A DNA stretch of 64,000 nt from Streptomyces cyaneochromogenes (lineage in GTDB: Bacteria > Actinomycetota > Actinomycetes > Streptomycetales > Streptomycetaceae). The stretch spans positions 6,882,001-6,946,000 of the forward strand of contig NZ_CP034539.1 in NCBI RefSeq assembly GCF_003963535.1, given 5' to 3'. The number at the start of each line of letters is the position of its first letter. The stretch's first letter is position 1. Position numbers and translations under genes: made by a program. Below are positions 7,880 through 15,673 of this stretch, piece after piece. The notes under the pieces are model-generated. The model was not told the DNA's origin. It saw only the letters and a list, made by a program, of their open reading frames with translations, and ran no database searches.

Positions 7880-8556
7880 CAGCCCCTGAAGCGGGGCGTG
7901 GCATAGGCAACGGGGAAGGCGCGGCCGAGATCACGACGACATTCGTCGGACTCCCGCGCGACAGCTTCCGCATCCTCCACGTCAGCACCGGCAACGTGTG
8001 CCGCTCGCCGATCACCGAGCGGCTGACCCGTCATTTCGTGGCGCAGCGGCTCGGTGTGCTCGGCGGCGGGCTGATCGTGGAGAGCGCGGGCACCTGGGGC
8101 CACGAGGGCGCGCCCATGGAATCGAACGCGGAGACGGTCCTCGCCGACTTCGGCGCGGACGCCTCCGGCTTCGTCGGCCGTGAGCTCCTCGACGAGCACG
8201 TCATCCGCGCCGACCTGGTCCTGACCGCCACCCGCGACCACCGCGCCCAGGTCATCTCCATGGGCCACTCGGCGGGCCTGCGCACCTTCACCCTCAAGGA
8301 GTTCACCCGCCTGGTGAAGGCCATAGACCCGGCGACGCTGCCTCCCCTGGAGGAAGGCGTGGTGATCCGCGCCCGGGCCCTGGTCCGTGCGGCGGCCGCT
8401 CTACGCGGGTGGCTCCTCGCCCCGACGGCGGAGGCGGACGAGGTGTACGACCCGTACGGAGCACCGCTGCCGTTCTTCCGGTCGGTCGGGGGCGAGATAC
8501 ACGAGGCGCTGGATCCGGTGGTGACGGCGTTGACGGGGGTTGCCGCGCGGGCGTGA
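7876..8556 (+). CDS. Low-molecular-weight protein tyrosine phosphatase-like protein, nucleophile Cys replaced by Ser
   Basis: 226 aa; TTG 7876 overlaps the tsaC stop. It has an LMW-PTP fold signature, but the P-loop reads S37-T-G-N-V-C42-R43-S44 where catalytic family members have C-x-G-N-x-C-R-S. The nucleophilic cysteine is therefore a serine (codon AGC at 7984-7986). The second Cys, the phosphate-binding Arg and the general-acid Asp (D192, in YDPYG) are kept. Known Cys-to-Ser mutants of this family bind but do not hydrolyse phosphotyrosine, so this may be a pseudophosphatase or sensor. Extra ~28 residues precede the domain. Its place in a prmC-tsaC operon suggests a housekeeping role. Confidence 0.85.
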   Translation: MTAPEAGRGIGNGEGAAEITTTFVGLPRDSFRILHVSTGNVCRSPITERLTRHFVAQRLGVLGGGLIVESAGTWGHEGAPMESNAETVLADFGADASGFVGRELLDEHVIRADLVLTATRDHRAQVISMGHSAGLRTFTLKEFTRLVKAIDPATLPPLEEGVVIRARALVRAAAALRGWLLAPTAEADEVYDPYGAPLPFFRSVGGEIHEALDPVVTALTGVAARA

Positions 8557-8712
8557 CGTGAGCCGGCGGGCGGGGTCCGAGACGTACGAGGCGCCGCATC
8601 CCGCGCTCACGGCGCTCACACAGGTGGCCGCGAGGAAGTGACAACACCGGGCGCACCCGGGCTCCCCGGCCTACATTGGACGTACGTCACCGTCGACGCC
8701 CCGGAGCCCACC

Positions 8713-9939
8713 ATGACGGTCACCCATGCCATCGAGGCCGACATCCTGCGCCGCCAGGACCCGCAGGTCGCCGACATCCTGCTCGGGGAGCTCGACCGGC
8801 AGTCGACGACGCTCCAGCTCATCGCCGCCGAGAACTTCACGTCGCCGGCCGTGCTGGCGGCTCTCGGGTCGCCGCTCGCCAACAAGTACGCGGAGGGGTA
8901 TCCGGGCGCCCGGTACCACGGCGGGTGCGAGATGGTCGACGTCGCCGAGCGGCTCGCCGTGGAGCGGGCCAAGGCGCTGTTCGGGGCCGAGCACGCCAAC
9001 GTGCAGTCGCACTCGGGTTCGTCGGCCGTCCTCGCCGCGTACGCCGCCCTGCTGCGGCCCGGCGACACCGTCCTCGCCCTCGGGCTGCCGTACGGCGGCC
9101 ACCTCACGCACGGCTCGCCCGCGAACTTCTCCGGCCGCTGGTTCGACTTCGTCCCCTACGGCGTCGACGCCGAGACCGGCCTCATCGACCACGACCAGGT
9201 ACGCACCCTGGCCCTGAGCCACCGGCCCAAGGCGATCGTGTGCGGCTCCATCGCCTACCCCCGGCACATCGACTACGCCTTCTTCCGCGAGGTCGCCGAC
9301 GAGGTGGGGGCGTATCTCATCGCCGACGCCGCCCACCCGATCGGGCTCGTCGCCGGGGGAGCCGCGCCGAATCCGGTGCCGTACGCCGATGTCGTGTGCG
9401 CGACCACCCACAAGGTGCTGCGCGGCCCGCGCGGCGGCATGGTCCTGTGCGGCTCGGACCTCGCCGAGCGCGTCGATCGCGCTGTCTTCCCGTTCACCCA
9501 GGGCGGCGCCCAGATGCACGCCGTCGCCGCGAAGGCCGTGGCGTTCGGCGAGGCGGCGACACCGGCCTTCACCGCGTACGCCCATCAGGTGGTCGCCAAC
9601 GCGAGGCGGCTGGCGGCCGCGCTGGCCGAGGAGGGGCTCGTCGTCACGACGGGTGGCACCGACACCCACCTCATCACCGCCGACCCCGCCCCGCTCGGCG
9701 TCGACGGCCGCAGCGCGCGCGGACGGCTCGCGGCGGCCGGGATCGTGCTGGACTGCTGCGCGCTGCCGCACGGCGACGCCCGCGGCCTGCGCCTCGGCAC
9801 GGCGGCGCTGACCACGCAGGGCATGGGGGAGAGCGAGATGACGCGCATCGCGGCGCTGCTCGTGGCGGCACTTCGCCAGGAACCCGGAATTCGTGAAGAG
9901 GTCCGGGAACTCACCCGCACATTCCCGCCGTATTCCTGA
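8713..9939 (+). CDS. glyA: Serine hydroxymethyltransferase
   Basis: PLP enzyme converting serine and tetrahydrofolate to glycine and methylene-THF. 408 aa from ATG 8713 with GGAG six nt upstream; a longer frame from GTG 8638 adds a non-homologous leader. Motifs: LQLIAAENFTSPAVL, NKYAEGYPGARYHGG, HSGSSAVLAAYAALLRPGD and the PLP-lysine region TTHKVLRGPRGG (K234). Family members are about 415-430 aa, so it is full length. S. coelicolor has several glyA paralogues; this one corresponds by position to the one next to the rfe-like gene. Confidence 0.95.
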   Translation: MTVTHAIEADILRRQDPQVADILLGELDRQSTTLQLIAAENFTSPAVLAALGSPLANKYAEGYPGARYHGGCEMVDVAERLAVERAKALFGAEHANVQSHSGSSAVLAAYAALLRPGDTVLALGLPYGGHLTHGSPANFSGRWFDFVPYGVDAETGLIDHDQVRTLALSHRPKAIVCGSIAYPRHIDYAFFREVADEVGAYLIADAAHPIGLVAGGAAPNPVPYADVVCATTHKVLRGPRGGMVLCGSDLAERVDRAVFPFTQGGAQMHAVAAKAVAFGEAATPAFTAYAHQVVANARRLAAALAEEGLVVTTGGTDTHLITADPAPLGVDGRSARGRLAAAGIVLDCCALPHGDARGLRLGTAALTTQGMGESEMTRIAALLVAALRQEPGIREEVRELTRTFPPYS

Positions 9940-10213
9940 AGCCAGAAATCCCGGTCGGCAGCACACCTGCATCCTCGCGATGTAGGCACCCTTACCGCTC
10001 TCCACGGTCCGCGGGTTGCCGTCGTCGTCCGACTTCCAGTTGTCCCGGTCTTCCGGGTCGTTGCCGGTGCCGCCCGGCGTGGAGTCCAGGAGGCCCTGCC
10101 CGACGGAGCCCTGTCGATGGGGCTGATCGCGAGGAGAACCGGCGGTCGCGTGGACCTCCTCGGCTCGTGCGCGGCCCTGAGGGAGACCGGGCTGAGCGGC
10201 GACCGGGCGCCCG
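9940..10213. other. Intergenic region after glyA with a probable gene remnant
   Basis: No intact gene. Apart from the minus-strand coding-like remnant at 9962-10092 (listed separately) nothing definite is seen. Base composition stays high in GC and short open frames occur on both strands. Confidence 0.5.
9962..10092 (-). pseudogene. Fragment of a lost gene (unidentified)
   Basis: On the minus strand about 43 codons read as a natural protein segment, with DSTPGGTGNDPEDRDNWKSD followed by DDGNPRTVESGKGAYIARMQ, rich in Asp/Gly and with strong G/C at third positions. There is no convincing start or stop, and the flanking translation degenerates to Arg/Pro/Ala noise. It resembles the conserved tail of some secreted Streptomyces protein, but I cannot name the family. 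Confidence 0.35.
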
Positions 10214-10609
10214 GTGCGAAGCACACCCGGCGGGCCGGTGCGGCCGTGGCCGACCCGGGGCTTCGTGCGCTTCTCGGCGCGATCGTCCCGCGAGTCCGGT
10301 GACAGGGCCCAGCTGCTGCTGGTGGGCGCGTGGAACAGGCGTCTTCCGGTGCCGGAGCTCAACGAGCACCGGGAACTGGCGATGAGGGGCGCGGCGGGCG
10401 TCGCCGTGACGGCTCTGGCCGTGGTGGTCGCATGGTGGGTCGCCGTACCCGTGAACAGCGTGGCTGTGGCGAGTCCCACTGAGATGGCGATCGTTCTCGG
10501 ACCGGCGGCCCTGTTGCTCCTGAGTACACCTGTGTTCGGTCCCCGTAAGGCCCTTCCAGGGCTGCGCAGGCCTGAACCGCGAACCGGGGACGACCGCGCT
10601 ACGGTCTAA
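10214..10609 (+). CDS. Small hypothetical membrane protein, start uncertain
   Basis: 131 aa if started at GTG 10214. Later starts are GTG 10322 or ATG 10382 (75 aa). Two hydrophobic stretches (VAVTALAVVVAWWVAVPV and EMAIVLGPAALLLLSTPVFG) suggest two TM helices, followed by a short basic tail. Third-position G/C is high through most of the frame, including the part before ATG 10382, which supports a longer form. No family recognised. It ends 41 bp before the wecA-like gene and may be co-transcribed. Confidence 0.5.
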   Translation: MRSTPGGPVRPWPTRGFVRFSARSSRESGDRAQLLLVGAWNRRLPVPELNEHRELAMRGAAGVAVTALAVVVAWWVAVPVNSVAVASPTEMAIVLGPAALLLLSTPVFGPRKALPGLRRPEPRTGDDRATV

Positions 10610-10650
10610 GCTACTGGCTTGGTCGAGACCGAAACGCCAGGGAGCAGCCC

Positions 10651-12015
10651 GTGCGCGAATACCTGCTGACGCTCTGCATCACGGCCGCGGTGACGTATCT
10701 GCTGACAGGGCCGGTACGGAAGTTCGCGATCGTGGCCGGAGCGATGCCGGAGATCCGGGCACGCGACGTGCACCGGGAGCCCACTCCGCGGCTCGGCGGG
10801 ATCGCGATGTTCTTCGGCCTGTGCGCGGGCCTGCTGGTCGCCGACCACCTGACAAACCTCAGTACGGTCTTCGAGAAGTCCAACGAGCCGCGGGCGCTGC
10901 TCTCCGGAGCGGCGCTCATCTGGTTGATCGGCGTGCTGGACGACAAGTTCGAGATCGACGCCCTGATCAAGTTGGGCGGCCAGATGATCGCCGCCGGCGT
11001 CATGGTCATGCAGGGTCTGACGATCCTGTGGCTGCCGATCCCGGGTGTCGGCACGGTCGCCATCACTCCATGGCAGGGCACCCTGCTGACGGTGGCGCTC
11101 GTCGTCATCACCATCAACGCGGTCAACTTCGTCGACGGACTCGACGGCCTCGCTGCGGGCATGGTGTGCATCGCGTCCCTGGCCTTCTTCATGTACGCGT
11201 ACCGGGTCTGGTACGGCTACGGCATCGAGGAAGCCGCCCCCGCGACGCTCTTCGCGACGATTCTGATCGGCATGTGCGTGGGCTTCCTGCCCCACAACAT
11301 GCACCCCGCGCGGATCTTCATGGGGGACTCCGGCTCGATGCTCATCGGCCTGGTGCTGGCCGCCTCGGCCATCTCCATCACCGGGCAGATCGACCCGGAC
11401 AGGCTGAACCTGTTCTCCGGTTCGGAGCGCAACACCGTGCACCAGATGGTGCCCGCCTATATCCCGCTGCTGATGCCGCTGACGATCATCGCGGTGCCGG
11501 CCGCCGACCTGGTCCTGGCGATCGTGCGCCGCACCTGGCGCGGCCAGTCGCCGTTCGCCGCCGACCGGGGGCACCTGCACCACCGTCTGCTGGAGATCGG
11601 CCACTCCCACAGCCGCGCGGTGCTGATCATGTACTTCTGGTCGGCGCTGATCGCCTTCGGCGCGCTCGCCTACTCCGTGAACTCGGCGTCCATGTGGATC
11701 GTGCTGGGCGTGGTGTTCCTGAGCGCCATCGGGCTCGTGCTGCTTCTGCTGCCCCGCTTCACGCCGCGCACCCCGCGCTGGGCCGAGGCCTTCGTGCCGC
11801 CGCGCTACCGCCGCCGCAGGGCCGTCGCGGAGCCGGCGGCCACGACGCCGCAGTCGGCCTCCGCCGAAGCGCAGACCGACCTCACGGCGGACTCCTCGGC
11901 CGAGGAGGAGCCGCGCACCCCTGTGGCCGCCGGTGTGGCCGGCGTGAACGGCGCGACCGCCATCGGCGCCCGTTCGCGTTTCCTGGACCGGCGGAAGGCC
12001 GGATCGTCGCGCTGA
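10651..12015 (+). CDS. Undecaprenyl-phosphate N-acetylhexosamine-1-phosphate transferase (WecA/TagO/Rfe family)
   Basis: Integral membrane enzyme that starts lipid-linked glycopolymer synthesis by moving a GlcNAc-1-P-type group from UDP-sugar to undecaprenyl phosphate. 454 aa, GTG start with AGGGAG upstream. About 11 TM helices with the family motifs: VLDDKFEID (Mg/nucleotide Asp pair), NAVNFVDGLDGLAAG, GDSGSMLIG and the cytoplasmic HLHHRLLEIGHSHSRA (HIHH-like loop). The last ~90 residues are a polar, Ala/Glu/Thr-rich cytoplasmic tail. Always seen next to the atp operon in Streptomyces, as far as I recall. Confidence 0.9.
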   Translation: MREYLLTLCITAAVTYLLTGPVRKFAIVAGAMPEIRARDVHREPTPRLGGIAMFFGLCAGLLVADHLTNLSTVFEKSNEPRALLSGAALIWLIGVLDDKFEIDALIKLGGQMIAAGVMVMQGLTILWLPIPGVGTVAITPWQGTLLTVALVVITINAVNFVDGLDGLAAGMVCIASLAFFMYAYRVWYGYGIEEAAPATLFATILIGMCVGFLPHNMHPARIFMGDSGSMLIGLVLAASAISITGQIDPDRLNLFSGSERNTVHQMVPAYIPLLMPLTIIAVPAADLVLAIVRRTWRGQSPFAADRGHLHHRLLEIGHSHSRAVLIMYFWSALIAFGALAYSVNSASMWIVLGVVFLSAIGLVLLLLPRFTPRTPRWAEAFVPPRYRRRRAVAEPAATTPQSASAEAQTDLTADSSAEEEPRTPVAAGVAGVNGATAIGARSRFLDRRKAGSSR

Positions 12016-12332
12016 CGCGTCAAGGTAAGAGCGCGCCCAAGGTAAGAATCTGACTAGAGCATTGCCAAGTCATGGGGTAGCGAAGCATCCCAATACCAGA
12101 CAAGTGGGCTGCGTTTCTGCACAGACGCGCACTGTCACTCTCATGTGTGACGGCCAGCACAGCTCCAGGTAAAGACCTCATCAAATAGTTTGTGATACGG
12201 TTCACGAGAACCCCCGGATAGAGCCGAAGGGCCGTAGTGCGACGGTCCATTGGCGTGAGGTTCTCTCTCAGCCCGGGACTACGCTCGTCCATGACGACAC
12301 CCTGCCCCCACCGTGAAAGCGGAGTTGCCGCC
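12016..12332. other. Regulatory region upstream of the atp operon
   Basis: About 317 bp without a gene and locally AT-richer than its surroundings (around 12050-12210), as expected for a promoter of a highly expressed operon. It contains the Rex-type palindrome at 12190-12207. I do not see a convincing -35/-10 pair. Confidence 0.55.
12190..12207 (+). promoter_or_regulatory. Rex-type operator (ROP) upstream of atpIBEFHAGDC
   Basis: TTGTGATACGGTTCACGA matches the Rex consensus TTGTGAA-N4-TTCACAA at 12 of 14 defined positions. Rex is the NADH/NAD-sensing repressor of respiratory genes in actinobacteria. I recall Rex control of the atp operon being reported in a Streptomyces. Redox control of ATP synthase is therefore inferred. 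Confidence 0.65.
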
Positions 12333-12779
12333 ATGCCGTCCAATGACGTCCGGACCTTGCTCCAGGCTGCTGTTCCCACAGCCGCCGTCGGCGCTGTTGC
12401 CGCCGTCGTCAGCGGTGTGGTTGCCGGTGGCGACGGGGCGGTCGGGGCGGTCGTCGCGACGCTGGTCGTGATCCTGTTCATGGGGATCGGTCTCTACGTT
12501 CTGCAGCGCACTGCCAAATCGCTTCCGCACCTGTTTCAGGCGATGGGCCTGATGCTCTACGCGGCCCAGATCCTGCTGCTGTTCGTCTTCCTCTCCATCT
12601 TCAAGAACACGACGCTGTTCAACCCCCGGGCCTTCGCGATCACGCTTGTGGTCGGCACCCTCGTGTGGATCGCCGCGCAGACGCGCGCCCACATGAAGGC
12701 CAAGATCCTCTACGTCGAACCCGATTCGGGCAGCTCGTCGAACGGCGACAAGCCCGAAAAGACGGGGCCCTCGTCGTGA
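12333..12779 (+). CDS. atpI: ATP synthase operon protein I
   Basis: 148-aa membrane protein thought to help c-ring assembly or Mg uptake. ATG 12333 is preferred (GGAG eight nt upstream); the frame extends to 12237 without similarity to the family. Four hydrophobic segments: VAAVVSGVVAGG, VVATLVVILFMGIGLYVL, LFQAMGLMLYAAQILLLFVFL and FAITLVVGTLVWIAAQ. Polar Ser/Asp/Lys-rich C-terminus. First gene of the operon; 225 bp separate it from atpB. Confidence 0.9.
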   Translation: MPSNDVRTLLQAAVPTAAVGAVAAVVSGVVAGGDGAVGAVVATLVVILFMGIGLYVLQRTAKSLPHLFQAMGLMLYAAQILLLFVFLSIFKNTTLFNPRAFAITLVVGTLVWIAAQTRAHMKAKILYVEPDSGSSSNGDKPEKTGPSS

Positions 12780-13004
12780 GGGGTAGGGCCGGGATAAAGC
12801 CGCTCGAGAAGTCCTGCTATCGTCCGGTGCCAACTGCGGCATCGCGGGCGCGGGCATCTGAGCTGACGCCTGCTCAATCGCGAGGCGAGATGCCCCACAG
12901 CCGCCCCCAAATCCGAAACACCAGTCCCGTGCCGAACCGCGGCTGTCCGCCGCGCCGACACAACGAGGTTGCCGTACCTATGCGCCACGATGAAGGAGCC
13001 CGCG

Positions 13005-13835
13005 GTGAGTGCTGACCCGACGCAGGTGCTCGCCTTCGACACGAACTGCCACCTCTTCGACGGATGTGGCTTCGACACTGTCGCTCCGGGCCTGCACTCG
13101 TTCCTGTTCGAGCCGCTCATGGGCGACGCGGACGGCAACGCCTTCTACTTCAACAAGCCGATGCTGCTGGCTCTGCTCGGTTCGATCATCGTGGTGGGCG
13201 TCTTCTGGGCGGCGTTCCGCAAGCCGAGCGTCGTCCCGGGCAAGCTCCAGATGGTCGTCGAGTCCGGCTACGACTTCGTCCGCCGCGGCATCGTCTACGA
13301 GACGATCGGCAAGAAGGAGGGCGAGAAGTACGTCCCGCTCGCCGTCTCGCTGTTCTTCTTCATCTGGATGATGAACCTCTGGTCGATCGTCCCCGTCGCC
13401 GCCTTCCCGGTGACGTCGATCATCGCCTACCCGCTGGTCCTGGCCCTGATCGTCTACATCCTGTGGGTCTCGCTGACCTTCAAGCGGCACGGATTCGTCG
13501 GTGCCTTCAAGAACTTCAGCGGCTACGACAAGTCGCTGGGCGCGGTGCTCCCGCTGTCCATGACGATCGAGCTCGCCTCGAACCTGCTGGTCCGCCCGTT
13601 CACGCACGCGGTGCGACTCTTCGCGAACATGTTCGCCGGTCACACCCTGCTGCTGCTGTTCACGATCGCCAGCTGGTACATGCTGAACGGCGTCGGCATC
13701 GCCTACTCGGCCGTGTCGTTCACGATGGTCATCGTCATGACTGCCTTCGAGCTCTTCATCCAGGCCGTTCAGGCGTACGTCTTCGTCCTGCTGACCTGCA
13801 CCTTCATCCAGGGCGCGCTCGCCGAGCACCACTGA
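13005..13835 (+). CDS. atpB: ATP synthase Fo subunit a
   Basis: Proton-channel subunit, 276 aa. GTG 13005 has AAGGAG (12993-12998) six nt upstream; ATG 12990 and 12969 lie too far 5' of it. Five to six TM helices. The essential helix reads NLLVRPFTHAVRLFANMFAG, containing the stator arginine that faces the c-ring carboxylate. A conserved C-terminal helix has AFELFIQAVQAYVFVLLTC. The N-terminus is long, as in other actinobacteria. Confidence 0.95.
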   Translation: MSADPTQVLAFDTNCHLFDGCGFDTVAPGLHSFLFEPLMGDADGNAFYFNKPMLLALLGSIIVVGVFWAAFRKPSVVPGKLQMVVESGYDFVRRGIVYETIGKKEGEKYVPLAVSLFFFIWMMNLWSIVPVAAFPVTSIIAYPLVLALIVYILWVSLTFKRHGFVGAFKNFSGYDKSLGAVLPLSMTIELASNLLVRPFTHAVRLFANMFAGHTLLLLFTIASWYMLNGVGIAYSAVSFTMVIVMTAFELFIQAVQAYVFVLLTCTFIQGALAEHH

Positions 13836-13864
13836 GCACCCCCGCTTTCGAATCCCACAGCCGT

Positions 13865-13885
13865 CCGGTGGCCAACCCCCACCGG
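13865..13885 (+). other. Intercistronic hairpin between atpB and atpE
   Basis: CCGGTGG (13865-13871) and CCACCGG (13879-13885) form a 7-bp stem with a 7-nt loop, about 30 nt before the atpE ribosome-binding site. Such a structure could stabilise or promote translation of the c-subunit message, which is needed in many copies. Inference only. Confidence 0.4.
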
Positions 13886-13910
13886 TCCGTAAAGAGAAGG
13901 AAGAACTCTC

Positions 13911-14135
13911 ATGGCCTCCACCCTCGCTGCTGTCACCGGTGACCTCGGTTCCGTCGGTTACGGTCTCGCGGCCATCGGCCCCGGCGTCGGCGTCGGCATC
14001 ATCTTCGGTAACGGCACCCAGGCCCTTGCCCGTCAGCCCGAGGCTGCCGGCCTGATCCGTGCCAACCAGATCCTCGGCTTCGCCTTCTGTGAGGCGCTCG
14101 CCCTCATCGGTCTGGTCATGCCGTTCGTCTACTAA
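13911..14135 (+). CDS. atpE: ATP synthase Fo subunit c
   Basis: 74-aa two-helix hairpin that forms the rotor ring. Helix 1 is Gly-rich (GLAAIGPGVGVGIIFGNG), the loop contains the conserved RQP (41-43), and helix 2 carries the proton-binding carboxylate E61 (AFCEALALIGLVMPF). A Glu rather than Asp and no sodium-site residues suggest proton coupling. Good AGAAGGAAG ribosome-binding site. Confidence 0.97.
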   Translation: MASTLAAVTGDLGSVGYGLAAIGPGVGVGIIFGNGTQALARQPEAAGLIRANQILGFAFCEALALIGLVMPFVY

Positions 14136-14177
14136 GACGAGCCCTGACGACCGACCCTTTCGACGAAAGGCACTGAC

Positions 14178-14729
14178 GTGAACGACGTCGCCATGATCCT
14201 GGCGCAGGAGGGGCACAAGGAGAACCCCCTCATTCCGCCGTGGCCGGAAGTTGTCATCGGCCTGATCGCCTTCGTCATCGTCTTCGGCTTCCTCGCCAAG
14301 AAGCTCCTCCCGAACATCAACAAGGTTCTGGAAGAGCGTCGCGAGGCCATCGAGGGCGGTATCGAGAAGGCCGAGGCCGCTCAGACCGAGGCCCAGAGCG
14401 TCCTTGAGCAGTACAAGGCCCAGCTCGCCGAGGCCCGGCACGAGGCCGCGCGTCTGCGCCAGGAGGCGCAGGAGCAGGGCGCCACGCTCATCGCCGAGAT
14501 GCGCGCGGAAGGCCAGCGGCAGCGCGAGGAGATCGTCGCCGCCGGTCACGCCCAGATCGAGGCCGACCGCAAGGCCGCCGCGTCCGCGCTGCGCCAGGAC
14601 GTCGGCAAGCTCGCCACCGACCTGGCGGGCAAGCTCGTCGGCGAGTCCCTCGAGGACCACGCCCGGCAGAGCCGTGTCATCGACCGCTTCCTCGACGAGC
14701 TCGAGGAGAAGGCCGAGGCCGGACGATGA
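14178..14729 (+). CDS. atpF: ATP synthase Fo subunit b
   Basis: 183-aa peripheral stalk subunit. GTG start after GAAAGG. One N-terminal TM helix (EVVIGLIAFVIVFGFLAKKLL, about residues 24-42), then a long charged helix rich in Ala/Glu/Arg that forms the stator coiled coil with subunit delta. Not fused to delta as in mycobacteria. Its TGA overlaps the atpH start (ATGA). Confidence 0.95.
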   Translation: MNDVAMILAQEGHKENPLIPPWPEVVIGLIAFVIVFGFLAKKLLPNINKVLEERREAIEGGIEKAEAAQTEAQSVLEQYKAQLAEARHEAARLRQEAQEQGATLIAEMRAEGQRQREEIVAAGHAQIEADRKAAASALRQDVGKLATDLAGKLVGESLEDHARQSRVIDRFLDELEEKAEAGR

Positions 14730-15541
14730 ACGGAGCGAGCCGCGAGGCCCTGGCAGCCGCACGCGAGCGACTCGACGCGCTGACGGACAACACGTCCGTG
14801 GACGCCGGACGGCTCGCCGACGAGCTGGCCGCCGTCACCGCGCTGCTCGACCGCGAGGTGTCGCTGCGTCGGGTCCTGACCGACCCGGCGCAGGCCGGTG
14901 AGGCCAAGGCCGAGCTGGCCCAGCGCCTGCTCGGCGGCCAGGTCGGCGGCGAGACCGCTGACCTGCTGGCCGGCATGGTGCGCTCCCGCTGGTCGCAGTC
15001 CCGCGACCTGGTGGACGCGCTGGAGGAGCTGGCGGACACCGCCGACCTCACCGCCGCCCAGAAGTCGGGCACGCTCGACGACGTCGAGGACGAGCTGTTC
15101 CGGTTCGGCCGGATCGTCGCCTCGAGCACCGGGCTGCGCGCCGCGCTGACCGACCGTGCCGCCACCACCTCGGCCAAGAGCGAGCTGCTGCGCAGCCTGC
15201 TCGGCGGTCGGGCCAAGGCGACCACCGAGCGTCTGGTGACGCGTCTTGTGACCGTGCCGCGTGGACGTAGCCTGGAGTCGGGACTGGAGTCCCTGTCCAA
15301 GCTCGCCGCCGAGCGCCGGGAGCGCCTGGTGGCCGTCGTGACCACGGCGGTGCCGCTGAGCGACAGGCAGAAGCAGCGCCTCGGCGCCGCTCTCGGGAAG
15401 CTCTACGGCCACACGATGCACCTCAACATCGACGTGGACCCCGAGGTCGTCGGCGGTATCCGGGTGCAGGTCGGCGACGAGGTCATCAACGGCTCCCTCG
15501 CGGACCGCATCGAGGACGCCGGCCGCCGACTGGCGAGCTAG
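14726..15541 (+). CDS. atpH: ATP synthase F1 subunit delta
   Basis: 271 aa, longer than the ~178 aa of most bacteria, as is usual in Streptomyces. The extra ~90 residues are near the N-terminus. The conserved OSCP C-terminal part is seen in GHTMHLNIDVDPEVVGGIRV and GDEVINGSLADRIEDAGRRL. Links the top of F1 to the b stalk. Translation coupled to atpF by a 4-nt overlap. A 132-nt gap with a structured leader precedes atpA. Confidence 0.93.
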   Translation: MNGASREALAAARERLDALTDNTSVDAGRLADELAAVTALLDREVSLRRVLTDPAQAGEAKAELAQRLLGGQVGGETADLLAGMVRSRWSQSRDLVDALEELADTADLTAAQKSGTLDDVEDELFRFGRIVASSTGLRAALTDRAATTSAKSELLRSLLGGRAKATTERLVTRLVTVPRGRSLESGLESLSKLAAERRERLVAVVTTAVPLSDRQKQRLGAALGKLYGHTMHLNIDVDPEVVGGIRVQVGDEVINGSLADRIEDAGRRLAS

Positions 15542-15605
15542 CAGCAACTCAATACGCAGTACGTACTTACGACGGCCCAGTTGGGTCGTGCAGAGGATTC
15601 ACCTC

Positions 15606-15640
15606 TTTCAGGGGGGAGTCCCCATCCCCCCCAAGTGAAA
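15606..15640 (+). other. Structured leader upstream of atpA
   Basis: TTTCAGGGGGG and CCCCCC-aag-TGAAA can pair into a bulged stem in the atpH-atpA gap, 34 nt before the atpA start. It may be an mRNA processing or stabilising element. Confidence 0.35.
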
Positions 15641-15673
15641 CTTCGGGCCCAACAAGGAGAGCAGGGAACCCAG

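Noticed and set aside
8638..8712. Upstream GTG start for glyA
   Set aside because: Adds 25 residues unlike the family; ATG 8713 has a better-placed GGAG.
13845..13854. TTTCGAATCC, resembling the T-psi-C arm of a tRNA
   Set aside because: No acceptor, D or anticodon arms around it; it is in the atpB-atpE gap.
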